Shown here piece after piece: positions 9,497 to 21,805 of a DNA stretch of 64,000 nt (its first letter is position 1; each line of letters begins with the position of its first letter). The translations under genes were made by a program, and so were the position numbers. Below the pieces are notes generated by a model. That model searched no databases, had not been told where the DNA came from, and saw only the letters and a list, made by a program, of their open reading frames with translations. This stretch comes from Caldimonas caldifontis. GTDB taxonomy: Bacteria; Pseudomonadota; Gammaproteobacteria; Burkholderiales; Burkholderiaceae_C. The stretch covers positions 248,001 through 312,000 of the forward strand of contig NZ_PSNX01000002.1 in the NCBI RefSeq assembly GCF_002930615.1, written 5' to 3'.

Positions 9497-10408
9497 ATGC
9501 CGGTCGTGGCGGTCGTCAATCGCAAGGGAGGCAGTGGCAAAAGCACACTGGCCACACACCTTGCCGCCCACTGCGCCAACCGGGGCATCCCCGTCATGCT
9601 GGGCGACGTGGACCGCCAGCAGTCCACCCTGACCTGGCTGCGTCTGCGCAGCACCCAGACCTTGCCTCGCCAGCGCGCCCCGATCACCAGCTGGGTGGTC
9701 GATGCCCGCAACGTGCTGCGTCCGCCCACAGGCATCCGGCACCTCATCCTCGACACCCCCGGGGGGCTCAAGGACAGCGACCTCGCCCGCGTGGTGATGG
9801 CGGCTGACGCCATCGTCATGCCGCTGTGCGACTCCGTCTTCGACCGCGATTCGGCCGCCCAATGCCACGCCGAGCTCATGAACCTGCCGCGTGTGGCCAG
9901 CGGGCGCTGCAAGCTCGCCGTGGTCGGCATGCGTGTGGATGCGCGCACCAAGGCCGGCGACGTGCTGCGGCAATGGGCCGACGACCGCGGTCTGCCCTTC
10001 CTGGGCGTGCTGCGCGACACCCAGGCCTATGTGCGCTGCATCGAGCACGGGCTCACCCTGTTCGACCTGCCGCCTTCGAAGGCCGAGGCCGACATGCAGC
10101 AATGGGCCCCCATCCTCGACTGGCTGGAGCCGGTGTTCCTGAACCCGGCGCCGGTCAGCTCCCCGGAGGACATGCCCTTGCAGCCGGTCCGCCCGATCGC
10201 CACCGCCGACTCGCCCCGCCCCACCGCCACCGCCCGCGCCACCACCCGCCATGGCGGCAGCGCCGAGGAAAGCGCGTCCCGGCTGGCCGCCCACATGGAC
10301 GAACTGCGTCACAAGCCGCGTTTGGCCAGCGCTGCGGCCCCCGTCCGTCGAGGCGCTTGGTGGCAAGACCTCCTGTCCCTCCCTCGCTTCCTGCAGCGCA
10401 ACCCATAG
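9497..10408 (+). CDS. Orphan ParA/MinD-family ATPase
   Basis: 303-residue P-loop ATPase of the ParA/MinD group. The deviant Walker A motif is KGGSGKST at residues 10-17 with the extra lysine K10, and LILDTPGG supplies the Walker B region. Such proteins position plasmids, chromosomes, chemotaxis arrays or cell-division proteins. The last 80 residues are a Pro/Thr/Ala-rich linker and a basic tail ending WWQDLLSLPRFLQRNP, which could form an amphipathic helix. No parB, minC/minE, chemotaxis or cellulose gene is adjacent, so the cargo is unknown. The start is ATG 9497, eight bases after GAGGGG; an upstream in-frame ATG at 9413 would cut into the repeat and lacks a ribosome site. The repeats at 9388-9459 may regulate it. 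Confidence 0.85.
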   Translation: MPVVAVVNRKGGSGKSTLATHLAAHCANRGIPVMLGDVDRQQSTLTWLRLRSTQTLPRQRAPITSWVVDARNVLRPPTGIRHLILDTPGGLKDSDLARVVMAADAIVMPLCDSVFDRDSAAQCHAELMNLPRVASGRCKLAVVGMRVDARTKAGDVLRQWADDRGLPFLGVLRDTQAYVRCIEHGLTLFDLPPSKAEADMQQWAPILDWLEPVFLNPAPVSSPEDMPLQPVRPIATADSPRPTATARATTRHGGSAEESASRLAAHMDELRHKPRLASAAAPVRRGAWWQDLLSLPRFLQRNP

Positions 10409-10434
10409 TCTTCCCCGAGCGGGTTTTCCATGGC

Positions 10435-10440
10435 TATAAT
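10435..10440 (+). promoter_or_regulatory. -10 element of the tRNA-Thr promoter
   Basis: A perfect TATAAT lies 11 bases before the tRNA 5' end. No clear TTGACA-like -35 box is visible at the right distance, so this is a one-box call. Confidence 0.6.
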
Positions 10441-10451
10441 GGAAGGCTGTC

Positions 10452-10527
10452 GCCGGTGTAGCTCAGTTGGTAGAGCAGCGCATTCGTAATGCGAAGGTCA
10501 CCAGTTCGAATCCGGTCACCGGCACCA
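10452..10527 (+). tRNA. tRNA-Thr (anticodon CGU)
   Basis: 76 bases with encoded CCA. The acceptor stem GCCGGTG pairs with CACCGGC, the D arm is GCTC/GAGC, the anticodon loop TTCGTAA carries CGT, and the T loop contains TTCGAAT. It closely resembles E. coli thrW. It reads ACG codons. A -10 box precedes it and a hairpin terminator follows. Confidence 0.97.
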
Positions 10528-10541
10528 GACACACCCAGCAC

Positions 10542-10570
10542 AAGGGCCTGACGCACGTCAGGCCCTTTGT
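10542..10570 (+). terminator. Terminator after tRNA-Thr
   Basis: A perfect 12-base inverted repeat AAGGGCCTGACG/CGTCAGGCCCTT (10542-10553 and 10556-10567) is followed by a short T-rich tail. It lies between convergent tRNA-Thr and the CorC-like gene and may serve both strands. Confidence 0.75.
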
Positions 10571-10590
10571 CTTATGGCAGAACAGGGTTT

Positions 10591-11925
10591 TCAGCCCTGC
10601 CTTCGCGGTTCGGTTCCGAACACCTCGTCGGCGAGCGTGTCTTCGGGCAGCTTCGTCGCCAGCACTTTGTCCACGCGCTTGCCGTCCATGTCGATGATCT
10701 CGAAGCGCCAGCCGCCCCACTGCACCACGTCGGCCGTCTGCGGCAGACGGCCCAGCATCAGCATCACCATGCCGGCCAGGGTGTTGTAGCGCCCGCGGTC
10801 CTCCTCCGGCAGTTCCTTCAGCCCCAGCCGGTCTTTCAGCTCCGGCACTGGGATGAGACCGTCGATCAGCCACGAACCGTCTTCGCGCATCACGGCCCAG
10901 GCGTCCTCGGGCTCGGCCGTCTTGAACTCGCCCGTGATGGCCTCCAGCACGTCCTGCAGGGTGATCACGCCCTGGATCTCGCCATACTCGTCCACCACGA
11001 ACACCATCTGCATGGTCGAGGCGCGGAAACTCTCCAGCAACTCCATGCCCGTCAGCGTTTCCGGCACGAAGACCGGCGCCTGCAGGTGATCGGTGAGGCT
11101 GATGTCCTGCCCCTGCGCCATCTGCTGCAGCAGCTGGCGGGCCGTGACGATGCCGATGACGTCGTCCAGACCGCCCCGACACACGGGGTAGCGAGAATGC
11201 TCGGCCTCGGCAATCCGGGCCAGCGCCTCGGACACGGGCGCCTCGGCATCGAGCCAGACGATGTCGCCACGCGGGATCATCATCGACGTGATCTGTCGCT
11301 CGTCCAGCCGGAACACGTTGCGCACCATCTGATGCTCGTGCGCCTCGATCACGCCGGCATCCAGACCTTCCTCCAGGCTGGCGGCGATCTCTTCTTCCGT
11401 GACGGACCGGTTGGGTTGATCGGTGATGCCCAGCAGTCTGAGCACCGTACCGGTCGCCCACGACAGCATCACCACGAATGGGCGCGCGGCCAGCGAAATC
11501 CACTCCATCGGCCGAGCGACGAGGCGCGCCACCGTCTCCGGGTACATCTGCCCCAGCCGCTTGGGCACCAGCTCACCGAAGATGATGGTGAGGAAGGTGA
11601 TGACCACCACCACGAAGCCGGTCGAAACGACGCTGGCCACCGTGGGTTGCAGGCTCCAGTCCTCAACCATCCACTCGGCCAGCGGCACGGCAAAGGCCGC
11701 CTCGCCCACGATGCCGTTGAGGATGCCAATGGATGTGATGCCGATCTGCACCGTGGACAGAAACTTGGTGGGATTCTCGTGCAGCGCCATCGCCGCCGGG
11801 GCCCCCGATGCCCCACTTTCCACCAACACCTGCAGGCGTGCCTTGCGCGCCGCCGTCAGCGCCATCTCCGACATGGCAAAGGCGCCGTTGAGCACGATGA
11901 GGAAGGTCAGTATCGCAACGTCCAT
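10591..11925 (-). CDS. CNNM/CorC-HlyC family membrane protein (hemolysin-like, TlyC type)
   Basis: 444 residues. The N-terminal CNNM (DUF21) domain has about four membrane segments (roughly residues 1-180, beginning MDVAILTFLIVLNGAFAMSEMAL). A pair of CBS domains follows at about 200-320, then the CorC_HlyC domain (about 335-425, with GEFKTAEPEDAW). The family is linked to magnesium and cobalt efflux or homeostasis; the hemolysin name is historical. It runs convergent to tRNA-Thr and is divergent from apaH. Family membership is firm. Whether it transports Mg2+ here cannot be seen. Confidence 0.92.
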   Translation of the reverse strand: MDVAILTFLIVLNGAFAMSEMALTAARKARLQVLVESGASGAPAAMALHENPTKFLSTVQIGITSIGILNGIVGEAAFAVPLAEWMVEDWSLQPTVASVVSTGFVVVVITFLTIIFGELVPKRLGQMYPETVARLVARPMEWISLAARPFVVMLSWATGTVLRLLGITDQPNRSVTEEEIAASLEEGLDAGVIEAHEHQMVRNVFRLDERQITSMMIPRGDIVWLDAEAPVSEALARIAEAEHSRYPVCRGGLDDVIGIVTARQLLQQMAQGQDISLTDHLQAPVFVPETLTGMELLESFRASTMQMVFVVDEYGEIQGVITLQDVLEAITGEFKTAEPEDAWAVMREDGSWLIDGLIPVPELKDRLGLKELPEEDRGRYNTLAGMVMLMLGRLPQTADVVQWGGWRFEIIDMDGKRVDKVLATKLPEDTLADEVFGTEPRRQG

Positions 11926-11996
11926 GCGGCCCCCCGCAGGCGCTGCCGACGGGGTGAGTTGTTACAGGAGTGAGGGAGCGTAGCAGAATCGGGGCC

Positions 11997-12818
11997 ATGA
12001 TCTACCTCATCGGCGACCTGCAGGGCTGCTGCGATGCCCTGGACCGGCTGCTGGCCGACATCGATTTTTCCCCGTCACGCGACCGCCTCTATGCCCTGGG
12101 CGACCTCGTCAACCGGGGCCCGCGTTCGCTGGATGTTCTTCGGCGCCTGGCCTCCTTCGAAGAGTCGGCCACCTGCCTGCTGGGCAACCACGACCTGCAC
12201 CTGCTGGCCGTGGCCCATGGGGTGCGCAAGCCCCATCGCAACGACACGCTGGGCCCGATCCTCGACGCACCGGACCGCGAGGCCTGGCTCACCTGGCTGC
12301 GCCAGCAGCGGCTGGCGGTGCAGGCTCATGGCTGGCTGATGGTGCATGCGGGCGTGGTGCCGCAGTGGGACGCCGCCCAGACCCTGGCCCTGGCCGCCGA
12401 GGCCGAGGCACACCTGCGCAGCGACGCGCTGGGCGAGTTCCTGCAGGTGATGTACGGCAACGATCCGGCGCAATGGCACGACGACCTCGCCGGCCACGAC
12501 CGCCTGCGCTTCGTGATCAACACCTTCACCCGCATCCGCTACTGCACAGCGGACGGCCGCCTGGAGTTCGCCACCAAGGAAGGCCTGGACGCCGCCCCGG
12601 CCGGCTACTTCCCCTGGTTTGAAGCCCCCGGACGCCGCACCGCCGGCACGCCCATCGCCTTCGGCCACTGGTCCACGCTCGGCCTCATCAACCGCCCGGA
12701 CTTGCTGGCCATTGACACCGGCTGCGTCTGGGGCGGCCAGCTCACTGCGGTTCGCATCGACGGCGGAAGGCGCGAAGTCATTCAGGTGGCTTGCGAGCCG
12801 GCCCAACGCCCCGAATAG
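11997..12818 (+). CDS. apaH: Symmetrical diadenosine tetraphosphatase
   Basis: Cleaves Ap4A into two ADP, removes Np4 caps from RNA, and is linked to stress and motility phenotypes. 273 residues (E. coli 280). Metallophosphoesterase motifs appear in order: GDLQGC near residue 6, GDLVNRGP near 37 and GNHDLH near 65. The ApaH-typical C-terminus WGGQLTAVR is present. The start is ATG 11997 (MIYLIGDLQG), the standard N-terminus; an in-frame GTG at 11970 would add nine residues. It is divergent from the CorC-like gene and is followed 28 bases later by tRNA-Ser. Confidence 0.95.
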   Translation: MIYLIGDLQGCCDALDRLLADIDFSPSRDRLYALGDLVNRGPRSLDVLRRLASFEESATCLLGNHDLHLLAVAHGVRKPHRNDTLGPILDAPDREAWLTWLRQQRLAVQAHGWLMVHAGVVPQWDAAQTLALAAEAEAHLRSDALGEFLQVMYGNDPAQWHDDLAGHDRLRFVINTFTRIRYCTADGRLEFATKEGLDAAPAGYFPWFEAPGRRTAGTPIAFGHWSTLGLINRPDLLAIDTGCVWGGQLTAVRIDGGRREVIQVACEPAQRPE

Positions 12819-12846
12819 AGGGCGGCGCTAGAATCGAATCCCTCTC

Positions 12847-12934
12847 GGAAGCGTGGCAGAGTGGTCGATTGCACCGGTCTTGAAAACCGGCAACGGGCAA
12901 CCGTTCGTGAGTTCGAATCTCACCGCTTCCGCCA
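12847..12934 (+). tRNA. tRNA-Ser (anticodon UGA)
   Basis: 88-base class II tRNA with encoded CCA. Acceptor stem GGAAGCG pairs with CGCTTCC. The anticodon stem ACCGG/CCGGT encloses a loop with TGA, a long variable arm (CAACGGGCAACCGTTC region) follows, and the T loop has TTCGAAT. Its 3' end is 28 bases from the toxin-antitoxin pair. Confidence 0.96.
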
Positions 12935-12962
12935 GAATGAGCATTGACCGTGCTGGCTAACG

Positions 12963-13478
12963 TCACGGCCCCACCGCAACCCTCAGGTCGGCGACCGTCA
13001 CCATCAGCGTCATCGGATCGAGCGGCGATTCTTCCAGGCCGAGGCGCAGGTAGAAGGTCTTGGCCTCTTCAGACAAAGCGTGGACGACCAGGCCACGGAT
13101 GCCGATGGCGTCGGCGGCGTGGAGGACGCGCAATGCGGCGTCCTGGAAGAGTGCGCGACCAAGCCCCTGCCCTCGATGACTTGTGGCGACGGCCAGCCGC
13201 CCGAGCACAACGACCGGGACAGGATCGGGCATGTTGCGACGAAAGCGGCCGGGGGCGGCCGCAGGGGCGACCGCGCTGGACGCCAGGGCGTAGTAGCCGA
13301 CCACCTTGTGGCCATCACACGCGACGAAGGTGCGTGAGGCGCCGCTGGCCTGGTTCGCCGCCGCGCGGCGTGCGAGCCATTGGTTGAGCGACGGGACTCC
13401 GCAATCGAAGCCGTCGATGTCGTGGTCTGCAGTGAACGGTTCGGGGGCGCGCAGCATCCGCTTCAGGCGGTGCGCCAA
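12963..13478 (-). CDS. GNAT acetyltransferase toxin (TacT/AtaT-like)
   Basis: 171-residue GNAT-fold acetyltransferase. Toxins of this kind acetylate the amino group of aminoacyl-tRNAs and stop translation. The acetyl-CoA binding segment reads VLGRLAVATSHRGQGLGRALFQDA (R/Q-x-x-G-x-G/A type, residues about 91-114), followed by the YLRLGLEESP motif typical of TacT-type toxins. The gene starts inside the DUF1778 gene (16-base overlap), the usual antitoxin-first order. ATG 13478 is used here; an in-frame ATG seven codons later is also possible. Family and pairing are clear; the tRNA target is not predictable. Confidence 0.9.
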   Translation of the reverse strand: MAHRLKRMLRAPEPFTADHDIDGFDCGVPSLNQWLARRAAANQASGASRTFVACDGHKVVGYYALASSAVAPAAAPGRFRRNMPDPVPVVVLGRLAVATSHRGQGLGRALFQDAALRVLHAADAIGIRGLVVHALSEEAKTFYLRLGLEESPLDPMTLMVTVADLRVAVGP

Positions 13479-13753
13479 GGTGCCTTGCTGCGCATCGTCC
13501 GCCGCAACGGCTCGTTGGGCTGTGCCGGGCGGTCAAGCCGTTTCAGGAATTCGCCATAGGCCTCGGGACTGACCACCATCAGGGCGCGATCCAGGAGCGC
13601 CTCTTCGGCCGCGCGGCGTGCGGCTTCCAGGATGAAGTCCGTGCGGGTCTTGCCGGCCGACTCCGCGGCACGATCGATCAGGTTGCGCTCGGCCGGCGGA
13701 ATGCGCAGATTCAGCGTGTCCCGGCGTGTCTTAGTGGTGCTGGCGGTGGTCAT
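13463..13753 (-). CDS. DUF1778 antitoxin (TacA-like, ribbon-helix-helix)
   Basis: 96 residues. The N-terminus RRDTLNLRIPPAERNLIDRAAESAGKTRTDFILEAA is a ribbon-helix-helix fold of DUF1778 antitoxins, which bind the operator as dimers. The C-terminal tail would wrap and inhibit the GNAT toxin. The ATG at 13753 gives MTTASTTKTRRDTLNLR; nine more residues would be read from 13780, with no better ribosome site. Two palindromes sit just upstream and suit conditional autoregulation by the toxin-antitoxin complex. Confidence 0.9.
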   Translation of the reverse strand: MTTASTTKTRRDTLNLRIPPAERNLIDRAAESAGKTRTDFILEAARRAAEEALLDRALMVVSPEAYGEFLKRLDRPAQPNEPLRRTMRSKAPWRTA

Positions 13754-13772
13754 GCGCGGTCTCTGAGGTCTC

Positions 13773-13812
13773 AGGTCCACACAATAACACGCCGTAACGA
13801 CGAAGTCATTAC
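13773..13812 (-). promoter_or_regulatory. Putative operator of the toxin-antitoxin pair
   Basis: There are two palindromes. CTGAGGTCTCAG (13773-13784) has perfect 5-base arms. GTAACGACGAAGTCATTAC (13794-13812) has 8-base arms with one mismatch. They fill the space before the antitoxin ATG, where RHH antitoxins usually bind. Confidence 0.5.
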
Positions 13813-13826
13813 ACCCCCCTTCGGGG

Positions 13827-15659
13827 TCACGCCACGCAGGTCCGGTTCTTCCCCGTGCGCTTGGCCTCGTAGAGCGCCTCGTCGGCGCGGTCCAGGGTTT
13901 CTTCCAGTCGCTCGCCGGGGCGGAACAGAGTGACGCCGGCCGAGAAGGTCACGAAGACCTGCTGCTCGTTGTGCATGAAGAAGTTGGCGGTGAGCGTGCG
14001 CTGCAGCCGCGTGAGCACGACGCTGGCTTCTTCGGTGGTGGTCTGGGGCAGCAGCACGACGAATTCCTCGCCGCCGTAGCGGGCCACGGTGTCCATGGGA
14101 CGCAGGGCCTGCTTGACGTGGTTGGCCAGGAATTTCAGCGCCTCGTCGCCGGTCTGGTGGCCCAGGGTGTCGTTGAGCTTCTTGAAGTTGTCGATGTCGA
14201 GCAGGCCCACGGCCAGTTCACCGCCCTGGCGCTGCATGCGCGCATGTTCCACCTCGAAGGCCTGGATCAGGCCGCGGCGGTTGGCGATTTCGGTGAGCTG
14301 GTCGGTGGACACCTCGGTGGACAGGCGCTGCAGCTCGGCTTCGAGCTCGCGCACGCGGGTCTGCAGGGCCTCGGCCTGGGCGTGTTCGGTGCGCAACTGT
14401 TCGTGGGTGTCCTGCACCGCGCTTTGCACGCTGCGGGTTTCGTCCACCAGTTCCTTGACGACGCCAGCCAGGCTTTCGAGGGTGTCGGCCTGCTGGATGA
14501 CCTGGACGTAGCGGTCCATGCTGCTCTGGTAGCTGCCGGTGCGCGCGCCCAGTTCGCCGATGCGCTGCACCATGCTGTTGATGAGCTGCTTGAGCATGTC
14601 GCGCGAGCGCGCCCGCTCGGCCTTGATCTCGCCCTGGCGCTCGCGGGTGGCGTGCAACAGGTGGCTCACCGAGCGAACGGTGCGCGCGGTCAGCCCCTCC
14701 TGGAGTCGCGCGCGCATCATCTCGCTCTGCCCTTGCACCCAGCTGCCGTCTTCCGCCAGGTCGCCCAGGCTGGCACTGAGCTCGTCGCACAGCCCCCGCA
14801 ACTGTTCGGTGAGGTGCTGGCGGTGTTCGGTCAGGCGCTGGGCGTCTGCGGCCCAGCCTCGCCAGTCGGCCGCCAGGTCGTCGTCGGGCTGTTCGGCCAG
14901 CGGGGCCAGCAGGTCGGCCAGGCGGGCCTTGAGGCGGGTGCAACGCGGGTCGTCGTCGGGCAGCGCCGCCGCGATGGCCTGCGCCAGATCCGCCACCACC
15001 TCGGCCCAGGTGGGACCCAGGCCCTCGCCCTCACCCGCCGGGGATTCAGGCCGGGATGGCTCATCCAGCGGGGCCGGCTGCGTGAGCAGGGGGGCGGGTC
15101 CGGAGGCCATGGCCTCGGCCAGGACCGGATCATCGAGCACGTCCGGGGTGTCGCCGGCGGTGTCGCTGTCCCAGCCTGCCACCAGCTGGGAGAGGCGCTG
15201 CTGAAGACGCCCCGGGTCGCTGCGGCTGCCGGCGAGCACGCGCTGCAGGCTGTCCTTCTTGCGGGCGCTGGTCCATTGACGTCCGCCACGCTCCACCCCC
15301 TTGACGAGGCGGCCGATGAGCTGGGCCCAGGTGTTGGCGTCGGAGCTGCCGGCGGCCGGTGCCACCGTGGCCAGCCAGCGCTCGGCCTGGTCGTAGCGCC
15401 CCTTGGCCACTGCCTCCATCAGAGGCCCCGCATCGGGCAGGCGCTGGGCCAGCCGCTCGACGAGCCGCTGCACGGCCAATGGCATCGTCACCTCCGGGAC
15501 GGGCTCGCCGGCCTCGGTGCGATAGGCCTTGAGATAGTTCTCGGGCGTGGGCTCCAGGCGCTCCAGCGCAAGTCGGCGCAGCGCCGCCTTGGCCAGCTGG
15601 GCAGGCGTCTGGGGACCGCCCAGTGGCGCGGGCTGGGTGGGCTGGGGGGAGGTGCTCAT
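13827..15659 (-). CDS. Diguanylate cyclase with long helical N-terminus
   Basis: 610 residues. The C-terminal GGDEF domain has an intact active site GGEEF (near residue 528) in VARYGGEEFVVLLP. An RxxD inhibitory site (RPMD) lies five residues before it, so it should make c-di-GMP with product inhibition. The first 430 residues are Ala/Leu/Gln-rich and helical, with a coiled coil just before the GGDEF, and no recognised sensor. No membrane segment is visible. The start is ATG 15659 (MSTSPQPTQP), two bases after the stop of the upstream REC-GGDEF-EAL gene; 38 further upstream codons are unlikely. It is the last gene of a signalling operon. Confidence 0.9.
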   Translation of the reverse strand: MSTSPQPTQPAPLGGPQTPAQLAKAALRRLALERLEPTPENYLKAYRTEAGEPVPEVTMPLAVQRLVERLAQRLPDAGPLMEAVAKGRYDQAERWLATVAPAAGSSDANTWAQLIGRLVKGVERGGRQWTSARKKDSLQRVLAGSRSDPGRLQQRLSQLVAGWDSDTAGDTPDVLDDPVLAEAMASGPAPLLTQPAPLDEPSRPESPAGEGEGLGPTWAEVVADLAQAIAAALPDDDPRCTRLKARLADLLAPLAEQPDDDLAADWRGWAADAQRLTEHRQHLTEQLRGLCDELSASLGDLAEDGSWVQGQSEMMRARLQEGLTARTVRSVSHLLHATRERQGEIKAERARSRDMLKQLINSMVQRIGELGARTGSYQSSMDRYVQVIQQADTLESLAGVVKELVDETRSVQSAVQDTHEQLRTEHAQAEALQTRVRELEAELQRLSTEVSTDQLTEIANRRGLIQAFEVEHARMQRQGGELAVGLLDIDNFKKLNDTLGHQTGDEALKFLANHVKQALRPMDTVARYGGEEFVVLLPQTTTEEASVVLTRLQRTLTANFFMHNEQQVFVTFSAGVTLFRPGERLEETLDRADEALYEAKRTGKNRTCVA

Positions 15660-15661
15660 GC

Positions 15662-17902
15662 TCAGCCGGCCACCCGGGTGGTCTGAGACCGAGGCGCTGA
15701 CGGCAGCGTCTCGCCCTTGCCCGTGTTGCTGATCCATGGAGCCTTGCGCGGCAGCACGGTCTGGCGCAGCCATGACTCCAGATCGGCCGCAGGCAAGGGC
15801 CGGCTGAACAGGAAACCCTGCATGACGCTGCAGCCCAGGCGGTTGAGCACTTCCATCTGGAGCATGGTCTCCACGCCCTCGGCGATCACGCGCAGGCCCA
15901 GCGACCGCGCCAAGGCGATGATGGCGGTCACCACGGCCACGCTCTCCGGCCGGGCGCCCAGATCGCGGATGAAGGAGCGATCGATCTTGAGCTCACCGAT
16001 GGGCAGCGTGGTGAGGTAGGCCAGCGACGAGTAGCCGGTGCCGAAATCGTCGATGGAGATTTCCAGGCCCAGCTGGTTCAACCGCTTGAGCGAGGGCATG
16101 ACGTTCTGGAGATCCTTCATCAGGCCGGTTTCGGTGATCTCGAGCTGCAGGCAGGAGGCTGGTGCCTGGAGTTCGGCCAGCTGGGCCTGAAGACTGTCGA
16201 TCAGGTCGGTGCGCAGGAACATGCGGCTGGGCAGGTTGACAGCCACCGGCAGCGGCATGCCCAGCGACCGCTCCCACTGATGAGCCTGACGGGCCGCTTC
16301 GTGCAGCGCCCAGTAGCTCATGGGAACGATCAGGCCGGTTTCCTCGGCCAAGGGGATGAAGTCGGCCGGCGAGATGAGCTGGTCGCCGCGCTGCCAGCGC
16401 ATGAGCGCCTCGGCGCCGGTCATGGTGCCGGTGCTCACGTCGATCTTGGGTTGGTAGTGCAGCACAAGCTCGCCGCGCTCCAGGGCCTTGTGCAGGGCCG
16501 ACTCGAGTTCGAGCTTCTCGCGACCCATGCCGGCCAGCTCGGGCGAGTAGAGGGCGGAAGCGTTGCGACCCTGGTTCTTGGCGGCGTACATCGCCACGTC
16601 GGAGTTGCGCTGCAGGTCGGCCACCGTGGTGCCATCGCGCGGGAACAGCGCGATGCCCACGCTGGCCGTGACGAAGCACTCCTGCCCCCCCACGAGCACC
16701 GGCTCGCGCAAGGCCTCCAGGATGCGCTGGGCCACCCGCTGCGCATCGCGCTCCCCGCCCACTTCGGGCAGCAAGGCCACGAACTCGTCGCCACCCAGAC
16801 GCCCGACGGCCTCCAGCGTGCGGTGGGCCCGCGACCCCAGGGCATCCAGCGGTGCATCGATGACCTGGTCGGAGTGGCGGACGCAGGCGCGCAGGCGGCG
16901 CGCCACCTCCATCAGGAGCTCGTCGCCGGCCGCGTGGCCCAGGGTGTCGTTGATGATCTTGAAGCGGTCGAGGTCGATCAGCAGCAGGCCCACCTCGTGA
17001 TGGAGCTGCTTGGCATGCTCGATGGCACGTTCGGCCCGCCAGATGATCTGGCGCCGGTTCGGCAGTCCGGTGAGGGAGTCGAAGTTGGCCAGGTGCTTGA
17101 TCTTGTCCTCGGCAATGCGCCGGTCGGTCACGTCCTGGACGATGCCGTTGTACACGCTGAGGTTGCCGTGTTCGTCGAACTCCGGCTCGGCCTCGACGTG
17201 AACGACTCGCTGGCGGCCATCCACCAGATTGACGGGGATGTCGGTGCACAGCACGGTGTTGTGGCGCAGCACCTCGCGCAGGATGGCGATGAACCCCTTG
17301 CGTTCGTCGGCCGGGACCATGTGCAGCACGTCGCGCAGGTTCATGTGGTCGCCGGGCCCCAGACCGAACACACGCAGGCCTTCCACCGACAGGGCCAGAG
17401 TGCCCTTGTCCACGTGCCAGTCGAAGCTGCCCATGCGGGCCAGGTCCTGGGCGCGGGCCAGCTGGGCCTTGCTGCGCTCGAGTGCCTGCCGGGTGCGCGA
17501 GGAGCGCAACAGGTAGCGCAGCCGGCCTGAGAGCAGGCTCCACTGGGTGGACTTCACGAAGAAGTCGGTGGCTCCGGCCTCGTAGGCGCGGGTGATGGAG
17601 GCGTCGTCGTCGAGCCCGGTGAGCATGAGCACCGGTGTGGCATGGAAGCCCGGCAGCGCCCGCAGCTCGCGGCAGGTGGTGAAACCATCCATGCCGGGCA
17701 TGATGGCGTCGAGCACGATCACATCGGGCGACCAGTCGGCCAGCATGCGCAGGGCTTTCTCGCCGCTGGACGCCTCGGTGATCGCAAAGCCACGCTCGCG
17801 CAGCGCGATCGAAGTCAACAGCAGGTTGACCTCGTCGTCGTCGACCAGCAGCACCTTGGGCTGCTCGAGGTCGATGTCGTCGGAGGGCGCGGCGTAGCTC
17901 AT
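15662..17902 (-). CDS. Response regulator REC-PAS-GGDEF-EAL (c-di-GMP turnover)
   Basis: 746 residues. REC domain with phosphoacceptor Asp65 (VIVLDAIMPGMDG) and acidic triad DDD at 21-23. A PAS-like domain lies at about 145-260. GGDEF (intact, near 369) is preceded by a long loop; EAL (EAL in GAEALMRW near 496) keeps DDFGTGYSS, KIDRSF and AEGVE. Both catalytic sites look intact, so net output cannot be predicted. The gene starts four bases after the stop of the hybrid kinase, the likely phosphodonor through its HPt domain, and is followed two bases later by the diguanylate cyclase. The last 25 residues beyond the EAL domain are unstructured. Confidence 0.92.
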   Translation of the reverse strand: MSYAAPSDDIDLEQPKVLLVDDDEVNLLLTSIALRERGFAITEASSGEKALRMLADWSPDVIVLDAIMPGMDGFTTCRELRALPGFHATPVLMLTGLDDDASITRAYEAGATDFFVKSTQWSLLSGRLRYLLRSSRTRQALERSKAQLARAQDLARMGSFDWHVDKGTLALSVEGLRVFGLGPGDHMNLRDVLHMVPADERKGFIAILREVLRHNTVLCTDIPVNLVDGRQRVVHVEAEPEFDEHGNLSVYNGIVQDVTDRRIAEDKIKHLANFDSLTGLPNRRQIIWRAERAIEHAKQLHHEVGLLLIDLDRFKIINDTLGHAAGDELLMEVARRLRACVRHSDQVIDAPLDALGSRAHRTLEAVGRLGGDEFVALLPEVGGERDAQRVAQRILEALREPVLVGGQECFVTASVGIALFPRDGTTVADLQRNSDVAMYAAKNQGRNASALYSPELAGMGREKLELESALHKALERGELVLHYQPKIDVSTGTMTGAEALMRWQRGDQLISPADFIPLAEETGLIVPMSYWALHEAARQAHQWERSLGMPLPVAVNLPSRMFLRTDLIDSLQAQLAELQAPASCLQLEITETGLMKDLQNVMPSLKRLNQLGLEISIDDFGTGYSSLAYLTTLPIGELKIDRSFIRDLGARPESVAVVTAIIALARSLGLRVIAEGVETMLQMEVLNRLGCSVMQGFLFSRPLPAADLESWLRQTVLPRKAPWISNTGKGETLPSAPRSQTTRVAG

Positions 17903-17906
17903 GGGG

Positions 17907-21638
<3,732 letters not shown>

Positions 21639-21805
21639 GGGCAGGATGGGCGGACCCTCCCATCCGTGGGAAGGCACTTGTCAGGTCTTCGGCGCGCGGT
21701 GCGGCGACTTGAGGGCCGATGTTCGGGCATCTGAGGCCCCAAGCTTGCGGGGAACCGGGAGAAACGAGAAACAGTTGGCAAAAACACGTCCTTACAATGC
21801 CGGCC

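Noticed and set aside
10463..11503. Open frame overlapping tRNA-Thr and the CorC-like gene
   Set aside because: Covers a clear tRNA and is the wrong frame of a conserved membrane protein.
12900..13830. Integrated element bounded by a tRNA-Ser att duplication
   Set aside because: No second copy of the tRNA 3' end and no integrase were seen; only the toxin-antitoxin pair is supported.
13971..17530. Long plus-strand open frames over the GGDEF and REC-GGDEF-EAL genes
   Set aside because: Shadows; the minus-strand products have complete catalytic motifs.
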